64,000 bases of DNA from the NCBI RefSeq assembly GCF_047663525.1, contig NC_092589.1, positions 27,029,001-27,093,000 on the forward strand, read 5' to 3'. The translations under genes and the position numbers were made by a program. A model generated the notes under the pieces. It made no database searches, had not been told where the DNA came from, and saw only the letters and a program-made list of their open reading frames with translations. Positions within the stretch are counted from its first letter, which is position 1, and the number at the start of each line of letters is the position of its first letter. Below are positions 53,691-64,000 of the stretch, piece by piece. The stretch comes from Anas platyrhynchos (lineage: Eukaryota > Chordata > Aves > Anseriformes > Anatidae).

Positions 53691-53974
53691 ACCAAGTATG
53701 TTGGACGAACTGTACCTGTTTGTTGATTGTAGTGCTAAACCAGAACAATAAGTATATAATGGGTATATAAGTATGTAAGAAATAGAATAAACAGGAAGTT
53801 ATGCTATTTTCAGCATCATCTCAGAAATACTAAATACAGAAATTCAGCAATACATACACAGGTTCTCAGACTGCCTGAATTGTCTACAAACATGCTGTTA
53901 GGGTCAAAAAGGTGGTGAAAAATATTGTTTTAAGCACTTTTCCTGACGTGCCGGAAAGAAGTGTAAGATCTTAG

Positions 53975-54095
53975 TGTAAGATCTAAGTGTAGAGCTTAGG
54001 GATATGGTTTAGTGGGGACTGTTAGTGTTAGGTTAGAGGTTGGACTCGATGATCTTGAGGTCTCTTCCAACCTAGAAATTCTGTGATTCTGTGAT
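53975..54095 (+). mobile_element. CR1 LINE 3' end, 5'-truncated
   Basis: Reads ATGGTTTAGTGG ... GGTTGGACTCGATGATCTTG, AGGTCTCTTCCAACCTAG, then ATTCTGTGATTCTGTGAT. This is the well-known avian CR1 3' terminus with its 8-base tail repeat (ATTCTGTG)2. Much better preserved than the other CR1 pieces here, hence younger. Just upstream is a small direct duplication (AGTGTAAGATCT, about 53960-53985). Confidence 0.9.
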
Positions 54096-55540
54096 CACTT
54101 ACTCTTCCATTCTGGCCAATTAATATTCAGCATACTGAGTGCTGTTCCAAATAAACGTGTAATTTAGGAAAACAGCCTGACAATAATTCATAAGGATTAA
54201 TAAAAATATTGCAACTGGCTTTGCAGTACTATTAATAATGGAGTTAAGAATGTTCCACATTGTTGGGACTGCTGTTGGAAGCACAGTAGGGGAATTTTGA
54301 GAAAGAAATTTGCAGGGGGAAGGACATAGAGCAGAGGGAACGCTCCCTTTACAAGAACATGTACTGCTAATACTGCAACTGCTGCATCGAGTAGCAGCCA
54401 GCTAGAAAACTGAGCAGGACAGTGCAATGTACTGCTTTGTAGGCGTGTGAAAGAAAGTAGGTTTTACTAAACATTTTGACTTTTTTATTTAGTTGTTTTA
54501 AAGGTCAAAATTCTTGATGTAAGTAAAAACCCAAAGAAGCCATAAAAGCCAAGAGAAAAGTGATTGGTTACAATTACAGGTCTGGCCACCCCGATTCCTT
54601 TCTGACAGAAAATGCCTTTTCTTTGGTGATTCAGACAAGCATATCTGATAAAGAGGGAGAAAAAAAAAATAAAAATAACTCTATTTCACACTAATTAGCA
54701 AGATGAAGCTCAACTCCTCACACTAACACATGCTCTCAGCTTTGCACTCGGGAGCAGTGAACAAGTCAAAAATGAAGAGCAAGAGGACTTAGTGATACTG
54801 CTTTTGCTGTCACCCTGGTACCACGGTCTGTGTAGATGGCTTCTGCACCACTGAAAACTGGACAGCCTTGCTCCGAGGGTGCCCTCTGTGGGAGCTGACG
54901 GAGCACTGGGTGAGAGGGCACCACCACCAAAGGTGTGGAAGATGGACTTGGACTTACCCCAGAGATACCAGGTGGCCTTGGAAAACTCACCTACTTTTGG
55001 CAAAGAAAGCTTTTAGGTGAAGGCACAAAGGTCTTCACTGGCAGGCCCCTCTGGAGAGCAGCTGCTTTGTGCCACACAGCTCAGTGCGGCTGCGATACAG
55101 CAGTGTTATCAGACGCCTGTAACCAACATCACAGCACCAGGTGTGCCGCGTGTGGGCTGCTTCACGCCAGGTCACACAGGCAAAGGCCCCGCGCCAGCAG
55201 GGCTGTGGCAGCAGGGCCCAGCGCTGTCTCCCTGCAGAGCACCCCAGCCAGGCAGCCTGCTCTGTCCTGTCCCATTCTCCTTCCCTTCCTCCCGTCCTGC
55301 CCTGTCCTGCCCTGTCCTCCGCCTGCCTCGCCCTTGTGCTGAGCAATGCCTGTGCTCGCTCCTTCCAGCCCCTGCTTTGCCCTGAAAGCCACCCGCTCAC
55401 TGTCAACGGTCGGTGCCTGCCGACCTGTGCTGCTTGGCTCTGTTGTTTTTTTTTTTTCCCCTTTTCTTTTACATTGCTTTTTTATTTTTATTATTATTTT
55501 TATTTTCACTGCTTTCCTCGCACACGAAGCCCACACAGAA
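54096..55540. other. Intergenic stretch before TBCE
   Basis: AT-rich to about 54700, then increasingly GC-rich. A CCTGTCC/CTGCC-type imperfect tandem lies at about 55255-55325 and a T-rich tract at 55441-55510. No gene recognised. Confidence 0.5.
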
Positions 55541-55556
55541 CCCCCTACCCTGCTGA

Positions 55557-55575
55557 ACTACACTACCCAGAACGC
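55557..55575 (+). promoter_or_regulatory. TBCE: ZNF143-type promoter element of TBCE
   Basis: ACTACACTACCCAGAACGC fits the ACTACA-N2-(T/A)CCCAG-N3-GC pattern, one mismatch from the usual TCCCAG core. It resembles the element at 28603-28621. Confidence 0.55.
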
Positions 55576-55760
55576 CACACGGCGCGGGCGCCAAGGCGCC
55601 TCGGGCCATTGGCGGCCGCGCCGGGGCGGGGCGGGCGCTGCCAAGCTGCGCAGCGCGGAAGGCGCCGGGGCCCGCAGGCGCTGCGTGCACTGCTGCTGCC
55701 GCCCCTGCTCCTGCTCCTGCTCCTGCTGGTGCTGCGCGCGCTGCCCCCGCCCTGCCCGCC

Positions 55761-55845
55761 ATGAGCGAGGCGCTGGGCCGCAGGGTGCTGTGCGGCGCGG
55801 AGCGCGCGACCGTGCGGTACGTCGGCGGCCTGCCCGGCGCGGCGG
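55761..55845 (+). CDS. TBCE: TBCE exon 1, coding part
   Basis: 28 codons plus one base, donor GGCGG|GTAGGT. High GC, as expected inside the promoter island. Confidence 0.9.
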
Positions 55846-57317
55846 GTAGGTGGGCGGCAACGGGCAGCGCGCGGCGGGCGGGAGGCGGCGGCTGCTGGGG
55901 GAGGTGGCCGGGGAGCTGTGGGCTCCTCAGCCTCGCCACAGAGCCCCTAAAGGCACGGAGCTTGTGCCCCAGGAGCCTGTTTCCAGGTGTGCGAGGGACA
56001 AAATGGCAGCTGGGGATGGTGGTCGGAAGGGATGGGTCGTTCTTGGCCAGCCTGGTTACCTCTGTGGTGATGAGATGGGGAACGTGGGCAAACCATGTGG
56101 GGGATATAGTATCCTGTGTGTTTAATAAGGCTTTTTACACAGTCTCGAATAAAAGTATAACTTGGAAGCTAGGTAAATCCAAGGCAGATGGAAGGGTTGT
56201 GAAGTGGGCTGAAAGTCTGCGGGTCGGTCAGGCAGAAGCATGGTAATCCATGACGTGATATCTGGCTGGTACCTGTAACTGGTACCTGTAACGTACAGGA
56301 AACCCAGAAGTAATTCTGGGGTCTGTACTGTTCAATGTCATCGTCAGTGTCATGGGTAATAAACAGAGATCACCCTCAGCCGGCTGGCGTAACAAAAACC
56401 AACCCACGTAACAGTCCTTCATCCACCTTCTGTTTATCTAGCTTCCAAGTTAAAACCCAGATCACCCTTAGCTGGCTGATGTAACAAAAAGCAGAACTGC
56501 AATCCAGAGCAAGCTCTGTGAACTTTAGGAGTGGGCCTAAGAAATTCCAGGAGTATGAATTTCTGCATGTAGTGTGAAATAAGCCCATGTTACTGGGTTA
56601 CCTTAAAATGCTGAACATGGCCAACAAATTAAGGGAAGCTGTTGTCTCCCCTCTGAGGGCAGAAGTTCTAGATAAAGTTGCCCTTGGAATAATGTGTCTG
56701 GTTTGGGTTATCCCAGTTCAAGAAGGATGCGGATAAACTGGAGAGAATCCAGTTTAAACTGGAGAGAATCCAGGCTGCCAATGGGGTCAAGGACATGGAT
56801 AACGTGTCTTGTGAAGAGAGGTTGAGGGAGCTGGGCTTGGTTAGCGTGGTAAAGAAGAGAAGTTAGGTGACATCAAATAGTGGCCTATGGGTGTTTGAAA
56901 GATGGTAACGAAGATGACAAAGCCAAATTCTTTTATAACAAAGAGCACCAGCCACAAGCTGTGTCTTGAAAGGTTCAGTTTGGACATCAGGAAAATCTTT
57001 TCCAGTACAGAAACAATGTGGCCCTGGAATAGGCTGCCCAGAGAGGTTGGAAACATTCTTCTTGGAGTTTTTCAAGATTTGGCTTTGTAGAAACTTAACT
57101 GTCTAACCTGATCTAGCACTGGTAATACATGTAATCTTCTGCTTTGAGAGGGAAGGTTAGGCTAGATGAACTTCAGATGTTTCTAGAGCTATAACGTCTT
57201 ACATTTGAAAATGTATCTACCATATTTTTCAGGAATTTGGCTTGGAGTAGAATGGGATGATCCTCAGAGAGGAAAACATGATGGTACCTACGAAGGAACA
57301 CAGTATTTTAAATGCAG
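55761..57317 (+). CDS. TBCE: Tubulin-folding cofactor E, first two coding exons (partial)
   Basis: The coding parts are 55761-55845 and 57233-57317, joined at a phase 1 GT-AG intron. They give a start [20 protein letters not shown] followed by a Pro-Gly-Ala-Ala-Gly turn and the CAP-Gly core [20 protein letters not shown], ending YFKC plus two bases. In TBCE the CAP-Gly domain binds the alpha-tubulin tail; leucine-rich repeats and a ubiquitin-like domain follow but are outside the window. The protein works with TBCA-TBCD and ARL2 in assembling and dissociating tubulin dimers in the cytosol. The N-terminus is about five residues shorter than in human. The first in-frame ATG after the promoter is used as the start. 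I saw no third coding exon (the conserved HPTGGSF region) before 64000. Confidence 0.93.
56060..56360 (+). mobile_element. Decayed CR1 reverse-transcriptase fragment
   Basis: Plus-strand remnants of the CR1 ORF2 reverse transcriptase: TTTAATAAGGCTTTTTACAC (the 'SKAFDTV' region, about 56120-56142) and GGGGTCTGTACTGTTCAATG (the 'GSVLGPVLFN' region, about 56318-56338). Stops and indels throughout. A 13-base unit TGGTACCTGTAAC is duplicated in tandem at about 56269-56293. Confidence 0.6.
56364..56492 (-). mobile_element. Inverted CR1 segment flanked by direct repeats
   Basis: Positions 56403-56452 are an inverted copy of 56158-56208 (identical 15 bases TAACTTGGAAGCTAG, then similar). Both translate to a TWKL-x-K-x-K-x-D type segment in opposite directions. 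The inverted piece sits between two direct repeats about 92 bases apart (56364-56400 and 56457-56492) sharing GATCACCCT, AGC, GGCTG and GTAACAAAAA. Confidence 0.6.
56720..57180 (+). mobile_element. CR1 LINE 3'-region fragment
   Basis: Follows the CR1 ORF2 end and 3' UTR in order: AAGGATGCGGATAAACTGGA, GAGAGGTTGAGGGAGCTGGG (about 56815-56836), TTCAGTTTGGACATCAGGAA (about 56975-56995), CTGGAATAGGCTGCCCAGAG (about 57023-57043), then AGGCTAGATGAACTTCAGA near 57160. A 22-base tandem duplication (AAACTGGAGAGAATCCAG at 56734 and again at 56756) lies at its start. The typical 8-base tail is lost or too diverged. It ends about 50 bases before TBCE exon 2. Confidence 0.8.
57233..57317 (+). CDS. TBCE: TBCE exon 2
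   Basis: 85 bases between acceptor CATATTTTTCAG and donor TGCAG|GTGAGT; encodes the CAP-Gly core with the GKHDG motif (GKNDG in most CAP-Gly proteins). Confidence 0.95.
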
Positions 57318-60300
57318 GTGAGTTGATTCCCATTGTTAACATGTCCTGCCTATTAGCAATATGGTTATGGGAAAATGCCCTTGGTCGATTTTTCAGGCAA
57401 ATCCTTTTGTTATCGATTGGCTGATATTTAAAAAGGTAATACATTTGAATGCTGTGACCAGCTATGCCATAAAGGCTCTTCCATTGTTATTGATCCAGTT
57501 ATAGGGATTAGAATGCAGTAAACAGTTGGAAAATACAAGTCGTGGTTTCAGAGGTGGGTAATAAAATGTGATTTTCTTGGATATTGTTAGTCTTACCTTA
57601 GTAGGCCTTTGTCTTCTACTTCAGTAAGAAAATCAGTATGTCCTACTTACCTTTCTTATGTAAGTGAAGTATTGGTCTGTATTAACTGTCTCAGATACTG
57701 TTTTGTTTTGGATTTAAGATGACTTGCATGCATAGTGTTAAGGGAAACTACCAAGTAACAGATAATGATTGATTGATCCTTGAACCACTCAGTAGCTGTT
57801 AAGTAAGTTCAGTTGTGTTTAATGGATGCAAAACGCAATGTAGCTGTGTGGGTTTTTATTTTTATTTAATTAGTATACGCATACATTGTATTTAATGTGG
57901 AAGACTCAAGCACTTAACACGTTTGAAATTGGGGAATGAAGGACTCCAGGGCAAACAGCTGCAAGCTGTTGATTGCCATGTCAGGGGCCACTGCAACTGC
58001 TGAAAGTTTGAGTTAAAGAAAATACCTGGATGAATTCATAGAAGAAAAGTCCAGCAATGACTCTTAAATACTGCTGGCTGCTAGCTCAGTAAGTTCCAGA
58101 GCAGACAGTTGGTGAAGGATAAGAGAATACTGAGGTTTTATCATCAAAATACTTGCCTTGCTTTTACATTTACCCCAACCGTTTTCTTTTGGCTGCTTTT
58201 GGAGAAAGGGTGCAGCATTACATGGATGTTTGTTCTGACCAATGGATCACAGCTGGTCATACCTTAATGAGACAAAATGGAGACAAGATTTATATGTCTT
58301 TTTTGTCTTCCTCTTATGTTCATAGGCTGGTAGTAACTGTAAAAGGGCAGTTTGATTGCTGTTTGTTCCTAACTTTGTGAGTGCTCATTTAAGTAAAATA
58401 AATCTAATATAAATCAAATTCTATGACAGTGAACACTTAGATTTTCAAAAGCCTTCAGTTCATCCTGAAGGAAAATGACAAAAGAAAATAAGTTATCTGT
58501 GGTCTTGCTTTAGGATGTGTGTTTGCTTTGGTTTGTTGGAAATGTAAGGCTTTTCTGAAATTAATTCCTTGTGTTAATTATGCTGAGAAAGTTAGTCATC
58601 GATGAGAAGATAAGCAAATTGTCCTTTTTTTTTCTCCAACTTGCATGTGAATGAAGTTCATAAGACTGGCTGAATGAAGTCAGTCCAAAGATTTGTGTGA
58701 TACTGGCTAATAGCAGATGACTGGAAGAGTGTGAAAGAACAAGAAAAGTATGTAGCAACAGTCTTGCTAGCTTTAGCTAGTCACGGTTCAAAGATTTTTC
58801 TGAGCCGGAGGTAGTATATATGTATATCTATTTTGCTCTGAATGGATGATTCAACGGAAAGAGTTCTTCCTGTTAATTTCTTCCAAAATAATAATTAAAA
58901 ACATGTAGCCATGGTGCATGTGTTTGCTAACTCTAGAGCACGTGTTTTCAGCTTGTGGAAATTGTGATTGTTTCCATTTTTATGAGCAGATGAGTTTTGG
59001 CACCTTCTCTGACCTGAATTATAGCTCAATGGTATGGAAGGGACTGAGAGAACTGCACTGTTGCTGTATGACACACAGAAGAAGAAGAACTGAGATCAAA
59101 ATTACTATTTCTATATTGTGAAAAAAAGTCTTCTATCTGCTGAAATATCTCCAGGGGGACAAACAGAATACCCTGAGGTAGCAGAGGAGGCTTCTGTACC
59201 TGTGTCAAGACCTGATAGTGGTTCCAGGCCTGTTAGAGAATATACTCTGCTATCAGTTCACATGAAAGTTGTTCTCAAACCATCAGGCAGAGCTGTTTGG
59301 TCTCAGACTGAATCAACAGAATTTACCTATTAAATAATTCAAAACTAAGAAGTAGCTATTTCAAAATCCTTTTTGGGAATATTCTCTGCCACCCTTAGCC
59401 AAACAGGGAAGAGGTAGATTGTGTTCAGTAGTGCAAATCAGAGTTCTTAGTCTGTCTTCTTAACTTCCACATTTGTGTATGGTGGGAGCCCTAGAGACCT
59501 CATTATGAGAAAATGAGATGATAACACAAAATATGGTCTTTAGAGAGAGAAAAAAAGAAAAAAAAAGACAAAAATAAGGTGAGGCTTAAGGAGGATAAGG
59601 ACATTTTTGATGGAAGAGAAGAAATTCAACATTCCTGGATTTTTCCTAGATAAAGAATAGAAAAAGGTGGTCTTTAGACAACAGTGTCTGCTGAGTTTGT
59701 TAGCAGAAATTCCTTTTTAAATGCCTTGAATTCAATTGAAGCAGTTTCCAAGTTAAAACTAGTTATTTTCTGCTGTAGGAGAACTAATGCAAGTAATCAT
59801 TAGTATGCTCCTAGGAAACATGAGCTCAGAGAACACTCTCAATTCTTGTTGTAAAAAATCTGCTTTCTGAATGAAGCTGCACATAACCATAACAGCCCTA
59901 AATGTACTCATCTTTGAATATGCTGTTCATACAATACCTGTTCTTTGTATTCTGTTTTCTGGAGTATTTCTGAAGATTAAGAGAACAGACATAACTGTCT
60001 GTGTAAGTGAATACCTTATTTTGTCAAGAAGATGATTTAAAAAAAAAAAAAACACCTTAAAGTATCAACTCTTTTTTTATCAAACAATAGTAGTAATCTT
60101 TTACATTGTTTCTTTATAATGTGTATATGTATGTATATATATACATATATAAAAATAAAATTTGTTTTATATATATATATGTATATAATCAAACCTTATC
60201 AGTAGTGCCCTTTGCTTAGAAATCTGCTTCTCTAACTCCTTGAATTCTGATAAGCAAAAGCAGCTGATGGAGTACCTTAAACTGTAAACAAATAACTGTA

Positions 60301-63300
60301 AACTGTAAACAAAGACAAGCTTTTATTTTTAATTATTTCTAAGGTAATTTTGAAAGGGATGCTTTAAAAAAAAATCTTTCACAGTGATATTTCAAGATGA
60401 CATCACAGGAAGAAAATAAAACTGAATATGAAATTTTCCTTCCCAAAGGATCTTCTTAGGAGTCCTCATTTGGATAAATCAGTAGGTCTGCAGACAGCTG
60501 TATGTAGTCTATGTAGTATGTTTTGTGGAAACACTACCTAAACTCATATGTTTCATGGCAATATGTATCTCTGAATCATATTTTATGTGATACAAATTCA
60601 ACTTCTTAAGAATCTGAGAACCAAAGAACAACACAGCAGTGCTTCAAAACACACAGACATCGTGAGTGTGTTTATCAAATCTGGAGTAGCTGGAAATGAC
60701 AATGAATACTCTAGTGGCATTTGTGATTCTTCTTCCTGATAATAAAGTCTTGTTTCCTAATAACTGAGGAAGCTGTTATTTTACCTGTCACCCGCACTAC
60801 TGTATCATCTAATAAAGTAAGCTGTGTTCTACAGCGCCTCGAAAAATGAGACGTGAATAATCAAGCCTTACAGCAGTGTTAAAATGCACACACAGCAATG
60901 AAACCGGAGTGTGCTTTCAAAATGAAGTTCTGGTCGCACACCCCCTTTCACACAGTGACACGGGAGTCCTGCCCTGGTGGCTGTGGGTTATGGGGGCACC
61001 TGCCCTGGGCCTGCGAGCCCCCTAGGTGCGTGCACCTCCCCTGGGAGATGCAGGTGTTCCAGCTTTCGTGTCCCTGCCTTGCTTCCTGCAGTCTGCTGGG
61101 GTGTGTGTGTGTGGGTAGGAGGCACCCCCAGGCTCCCACCTGCATGTTGAGATGTCAGGCACACAGCTTGCTCCTCACCACCTCTGTCCCCTCACTAGGC
61201 ACGGGCTCACCTCAGCTCTGTCTGGCCTAGGAGAGGTTGCCCTGCTGGCAGGGTGACTTGGAAGCTGCAGGCCGGGTCTTGACTGCTGGACTCGTACCCT
61301 CTTCTCTCTCCCCCCAGGTACAGATGTTTAGCTTTCTGTCATGCTTCCTTTCAAGCCAAGTCCTCCCTCCACCCAGATTCTTCCCCCCAGAAAAAGTCTC
61401 TGTGTAATTTCCTGGTTACAGCTTAATCTGGCAGAAGGGTCATCTTCCTCCTTAACCATACGGGGTTTTTGGACAGACATCCTCTCAGACAGGTTCAGGT
61501 ATCCCATTCACATGCAGTGTTTACACGTGCATGGCTGTTTTAGCAGCTGGTTTTTGTCCACACCATTTTGGCAGTGAGATGTTTGGATTCCCCTGTGCTA
61601 GCTGACATACTTCTCTGCTTACCGCATGAGTTGGGAGTGACGTCCTGTTTTATCACACACAGTGCTTTGGTTCACGGTTGGAAGGGGTGCGTTCTCTCCT
61701 ACTAAAGAATAGCTTTGTTCTTTATAGAGGAATCCTGATTTTATTTGATTTAGTTAATCAAATTTGATTAATTTGAGCAGTGTGCTGTGCTGAGGGGGCA
61801 TCTGCTTTGGGCTGGCATCAATATGGTGGCCTGTCCAAGGACAACCCCAAGAACAACCCCACAACCCTGGCGTTATCAGCTGATGCCATTGCTAGAAGTG
61901 TTGACCCCATTAAATTGTAGCCTCTTTCCCCAGGGTTGCCTTTCAGAGCAAGGCAGAGAAAAGGAGGGGAGTGCAGGAGCTGTAAAACCTGCTTCTGTGG
62001 TGCGTTCAGCCAGGCAGAATTGCAGCTGCTTCTCAGCTCTTTGGGACTTGTTTTCTTCCCTTTGCTTTATTTTCTTCTGGTGGGAATTTGGACTCCTGTA
62101 TATTTTTGTAGTCCTGAAATGCCAAGGTAGCCTTGCAAAGGCATTACATGTCTTCAGTTTCTTCTTCAGTGAATTTTAACAGTTGTGAGGGGCATGTTTG
62201 TAGATTTACAGACAGCACTTGTGACCATCAGCTGTCACTGTTTGCATGGCATTTATGTTCCTGCCTAAAAAAAAAAAAAAAGATCTGTTTATATTGAATT
62301 AAACTCTCTCTCCTTTAGGAATGACAGATTCACCTCCAGGAATATCTGCTTAGAACACAAGCAAATTCTTCAAATACAGGGAGATGTCAATCTCATTTTA
62401 GTGTCTATGAAGAAAAAGCAGTTTAGTAAGGGGAGTGTGCATTCCCAAGATTGCTTTTAGCCTCCGAAGATCTCAGAGAGGAGATTTGGATTGTTTCACT
62501 GTGTGGTGCTGTACCCAGCTGAGATTTCTGCTCTCTGCTGGCAGTGGGAGGGTGTTGAAACATAACTGCTGGCCCTAACCACTATCCAAATGTGTCCTGT
62601 GCACCAGCAGAGCCTTCAGATGAGCATCTGGAGCTGCAGATGTCGTGGTTTTATTTTTTTCTTTCCTTGTTTTGTGGAAGCTCAGACTCAGCTTTCATGT
62701 CTGTGTGACTGAGGTAAACTTAGGAGAACTTCAATTACTTGCTGATGCTTGCAAAGCTTCTGCTGTGCAGTCAGGAACTTGATACACAGCAGATGAGTCC
62801 TGGGTGTCCCTTACAAACCCTGTTTGATGCCGCAGCTATCACAGTCCCTATTCAAAAACAAATTGGACGGGCTTTCTTTACCAAAGTGTGTAGATTCTTC
62901 TAAAAGGAGTCTGATCTGTTGAGGACCTTCCCCTTAAAGGCAAAGACCTGTTTAGAGCTCATGCAGGAGATAGGCACGGTTTCAAACAGCTCTGATTGGT
63001 GACACCCTCTGAGCAGTGCAGGGTGTTTGCCTCCAGCCGTGGTTAGAATTGCCTTGAGGCAGTTGTGAAACAGCCAGTACTGAGCAAAGACACCCTTCCA
63101 TCTACCTTTCCCATCCAGGCAGATAAAGCCGAGGCCTCTCCTTGGCTGAGAGGCGTGCTCACACCTGTGCCTGTTGGCAGAGCTGCGTTGTGCTTCGGGC
63201 ACTGAGAAGTGCACGCGTGTGACATCCACGGGCGCCTGAGGAGCCGTCACGTACCTGTGATGATAGGCAACACTTCTGCTTCGTTCTTCATTAGCAAAGA

Positions 63301-64000
63301 AGACCAATGCCAATTTCCTCTTTTTTTTTTTTCCCCTCAGGAAAATGGTTAAACAGCGGAAACTGGTAGCTTACCTGAATTTTAATGAGTATCCTTCAAG
63401 GGCCCCGAGCATGCCAGCAGATGGGCTGTATTGCTTCAGGCTACTGAGTCGGGAATAGAAAGTGCCCTACAAGCAGTCTTCCGAGATTGGGGTCAGCCTG
63501 CCTATTTTAAAAGCCAGAAAGAAGTGTCACTCGCTAACCAGAGCCAGCTGGTTGTCAGAGCCCCACTTGGGCATATTCCAGGTTTCCTGTGTAAGAACAC
63601 TGGGGCGTACCTTCAGCCACTTCACCTCTGCTCATTGCATTGTCCTGGTTCTCGGACCTTCTGCACACATCAGAGCGAAATCCCTGTCCTCTGGCTTCCA
63701 AACGCTCAGCTTTAGCCAGGTTGATGATTAGTACTCACAGCCAACCATCCAATGTGCACACTGGGTGACTCCTTGGGCTAGGAATTGTCTGAATTAGCTG
63801 CTTGTTTCCCCGTTGTGGAGAGTGATGGCTGGTAGGTGTGCTTCTGCACGAGTCCAAGTGCTGTACATTGGCTGTGTGATACGTATGTATGGTTTGTACA
63901 GCTTGGTCTCGCACAGCTTGTACTCCCTAGCGTGAAACTTAATACGGGCAGTGTATTTTAGGGAAAACAACTTGCAGGTAAATGACCTCCCTCCTCGCAC
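57318..64000 (+). other. TBCE: TBCE intron 2 (continues past the window)
   Basis: At least 6.7 kb with no recognisable TBCE exon. Contents seen: an AT microsatellite (60116-60188), a tandem CTGTAAAC(A) repeat at about 60278-60313, a moderately GC-rich stretch at 60900-61320, an 18-base palindrome at 61754-61771 and A/T runs. Exon-like acceptors at about 62319 and 63341 are followed by sequence that does not match TBCE. Confidence 0.7.
60116..60188. repeat. AT-rich microsatellite with hairpin potential
   Basis: (TATATG/TATA)n arms flank ATAAAAATAAAATTTGTTTTAT, so the tract can fold back on itself. Probably polymorphic. Confidence 0.85.

Larger units (their letters stand above)
46322..53710 (+). 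other. GGPS1: GGPS1 3' UTR and downstream sequence, extent uncertain
   Basis: There is no second gene that I can recognise. AATAAA signals occur at 46320-46325 (overlapping the stop, too close to be likely), 48752-48757, 49788-49793, 52475-52480 and 53685-53690. The last is followed within 30 bases by a GT-rich stretch (TGTTTGTTGATTGT) and looks the best formed, but the sequence alone does not say which one ends the transcript. Scattered short open frames have no support. Confidence 0.4.
55550..55930. promoter_or_regulatory. TBCE: TBCE CpG-island promoter
   Basis: GC- and CpG-rich block around the TBCE start codon. It contains a ZNF143-type element, a CCAAT box (ATTGG at 55608-55612) and a (CTGCTC)n-like leader at about 55690-55735. 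The transcription start is probably between 55620 and 55740. Confidence 0.75.

Noticed and set aside
55141..55764. 207-codon plus-strand frame ending in a leucine run just before the TBCE start
   Set aside because: The leucines come from the CTG/CTC-rich leader of the TBCE promoter, and the frame ends at the true start. No conserved domain.
62319..62460. Acceptor-like CTCCTTTAG followed by an open stretch in TBCE intron 2
   Set aside because: The sequence after it does not encode the conserved TBCE segment after the CAP-Gly core and soon meets stops; no good donor.
63341..63460. Strong polypyrimidine acceptor (T run, CCCCTCAG) followed by GAAAATGGTTAAACAGC
   Set aside because: The translation does not match TBCE exon 3 in any frame, and no matching donor in phase was found.

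Overview
This window looks like a piece of a bird nuclear chromosome. It carries CR1 retrotransposon fragments whose 3' end (53975-54095) has the avian CR1 terminus with an ATTCTGTG tail, and a solo LTR of an avian ERVL-type family (41938-43007). The genes have short coding exons in long introns and CpG-island promoters. The exact form of the CR1 tail suggests Galloanserae, possibly waterfowl, but that is recognition from memory and not proof. There are no bacterial or plasmid features.

Three genes are present in the conserved vertebrate order ARID4B - GGPS1 - TBCE (human 1q42). (1) Positions 1 to about 28.4 kb hold the 5' end of ARID4B on the minus strand: a GC-rich noncoding exon 1 (about 28062-28376), a short exon 2 with the start codon and the first two codons (27026-27088), and then about 27 kb of the next intron, in which I could not find the following coding exon. 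(2) Positions 28.7-46.3 kb hold a complete GGPS1 on the plus strand: a noncoding exon 1 ending at 28859 and coding exons at 31770-31836, 40971-41041 and 45560-46321, giving a 299-residue geranylgeranyl diphosphate synthase with both Asp-rich motifs. (3) From 55761 the first two coding exons of TBCE (55761-55845 and 57233-57317) encode the start of the CAP-Gly domain; the rest lies beyond the window.

ARID4B and GGPS1 are divergent and share a CpG-island promoter of a few hundred bases containing a palindromic CRE, two CCAAT boxes, a ZNF143-type element and an NRF1 palindrome. The TBCE promoter has a second ZNF143-type element and a CCAAT box. The three gene products have unrelated roles: chromatin repression, isoprenoid synthesis and tubulin folding. 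Their proximity reflects conserved synteny, not a pathway.

The points most worth a second look are: an unassigned, well-formed exon (38380-38560) in GGPS1 intron 2 whose open frame splices in phase into GGPS1 exon 3; a GC-AG intron in GGPS1; a CpG-rich island deep in the ARID4B intron (2.5-3.0 kb); and a rearranged, partly inverted CR1 cluster in TBCE intron 1. I found no tRNA, rRNA or CRISPR, and no evidence of a wholly new gene system.
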